Positions 63,701-64,000 of a stretch of DNA of 64,000 nt are shown here, piece by piece. Within the stretch, counting starts at the first letter, position 1. Each line of letters opens with the position of its first letter. The notes below the pieces were generated by a model that searched no databases, was not told the DNA's origin, and saw nothing but the letters and a program-made list of their open reading frames with translations. The position numbers were made by a program, and so were the translations under genes. The DNA comes from Bombella mellum (GTDB lineage: Bacteria; Pseudomonadota; Alphaproteobacteria; Acetobacterales; Acetobacteraceae): NCBI RefSeq assembly GCF_014048465.1, contig NZ_PDLY01000001.1, forward strand, positions 248,001 through 312,000, in the 5' to 3' direction.

Positions 63701-64000
63701 GTTAAGAGTTATTGGATCTTGATATAATTCTTCCTAGAGTAGGATAATAAGATGGAAACTGATATCATGGAAGTTATTGAGGTATTTACAATAGACGTAA
63801 TTTTGATTTTATGGAGATAATATTAGAAAAATGATCGCATTACGCAGCTAGGGTATATTTTGGATTGTAAGGACCCCATAGGAGAAAAGGGATGTTTGTT
63901 GCGGTTCAACAAAAACAGTTTTATGCTTACCAAAAATGATTTTGTGGTGGAGTTTCAGTATATTAAAAAGAAATTCCACCACAGTATCATTGAATAATTA
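63701..64000. other. AT-rich tail of the window with a stem-loop
   Basis: Base composition drops sharply after 63700. No open frame is supported. A 13-bp stem (63943-63955 with 63971-63983, one G-T pair) lies near the end; read on the minus strand it is followed by a T-rich stretch, so it may terminate a gene beyond the window edge. Confidence 0.45.

Overview
The window looks like chromosomal DNA from a high-GC alphaproteobacterium, most likely an acetic acid bacterium (Acetobacteraceae). This is inferred from the gene set: an OprB-type carbohydrate porin, a Tat-exported SMP-30/gluconolactonase-like protein, glycerol dehydrogenase, split GlyRS subunits, an IalB-family protein and a long RNase E with an acidic insert. 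The genus cannot be fixed from the sequence alone. No rRNA, CRISPR array, insertion sequence or integrase is visible. There is one tRNA, tRNA-Arg(CCG).

Layout: 1-9120 holds the end of panC, gldA, a family 2 glycosyltransferase, a globin-coupled chemoreceptor, an unknown 171-residue protein, and a likely unit of a shortened AspT-type antiporter, an exported asparaginase and a Tat-exported SMP-30 protein. 9221-9982 is an AT-rich orphan membrane gene. 10010-17286 holds gpmA, an HdeD-like gene, an IalB-like gene, exporters divergent from an Lrp regulator, proA, and a decayed zone with an SDR pseudogene. 17423-20736 is a tandem pair of outer-membrane barrel genes, followed by an amino-acid permease. 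23060-27018 is a tightly spaced porin / beta-propeller / DyP-peroxidase operon behind two Fur-like boxes. 27019-29309 is an AT-rich islet beside the tRNA carrying one TPR-HEPN gene. 29457-44278 is mostly housekeeping (polA, purD, xseA, rne, amidase, leuA), with a putative leaderless leucine attenuator ahead of leuA. 44529-50557 is the mreB-mreC-mreD-mrdA-rodA cell-shape cluster. 50645-63700 holds a LysE exporter, glyQS, a DUF2076 gene, a Rieske/AIF-type oxidoreductase, a FemAB/GNAT-like gene, aspS, a TonB siderophore receptor with a Fur-like box, and a nucleotidyltransferase.

How parts may work together: the asparaginase would release aspartate in the periplasm, and the adjacent antiporter could take it up in exchange for alanine. 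The OprB/propeller/DyP operon and the TonB receptor share the same half-site (AGAATCA) in their upstream boxes, suggesting one iron regulon. The most interesting signals are the TPR-HEPN gene at the tRNA, the leucine-rich leader ORF whose ATG falls at the predicted transcription start, the Fur-linked porin-propeller-peroxidase operon, and a Sco-like protein that seems to lack the usual copper ligands.
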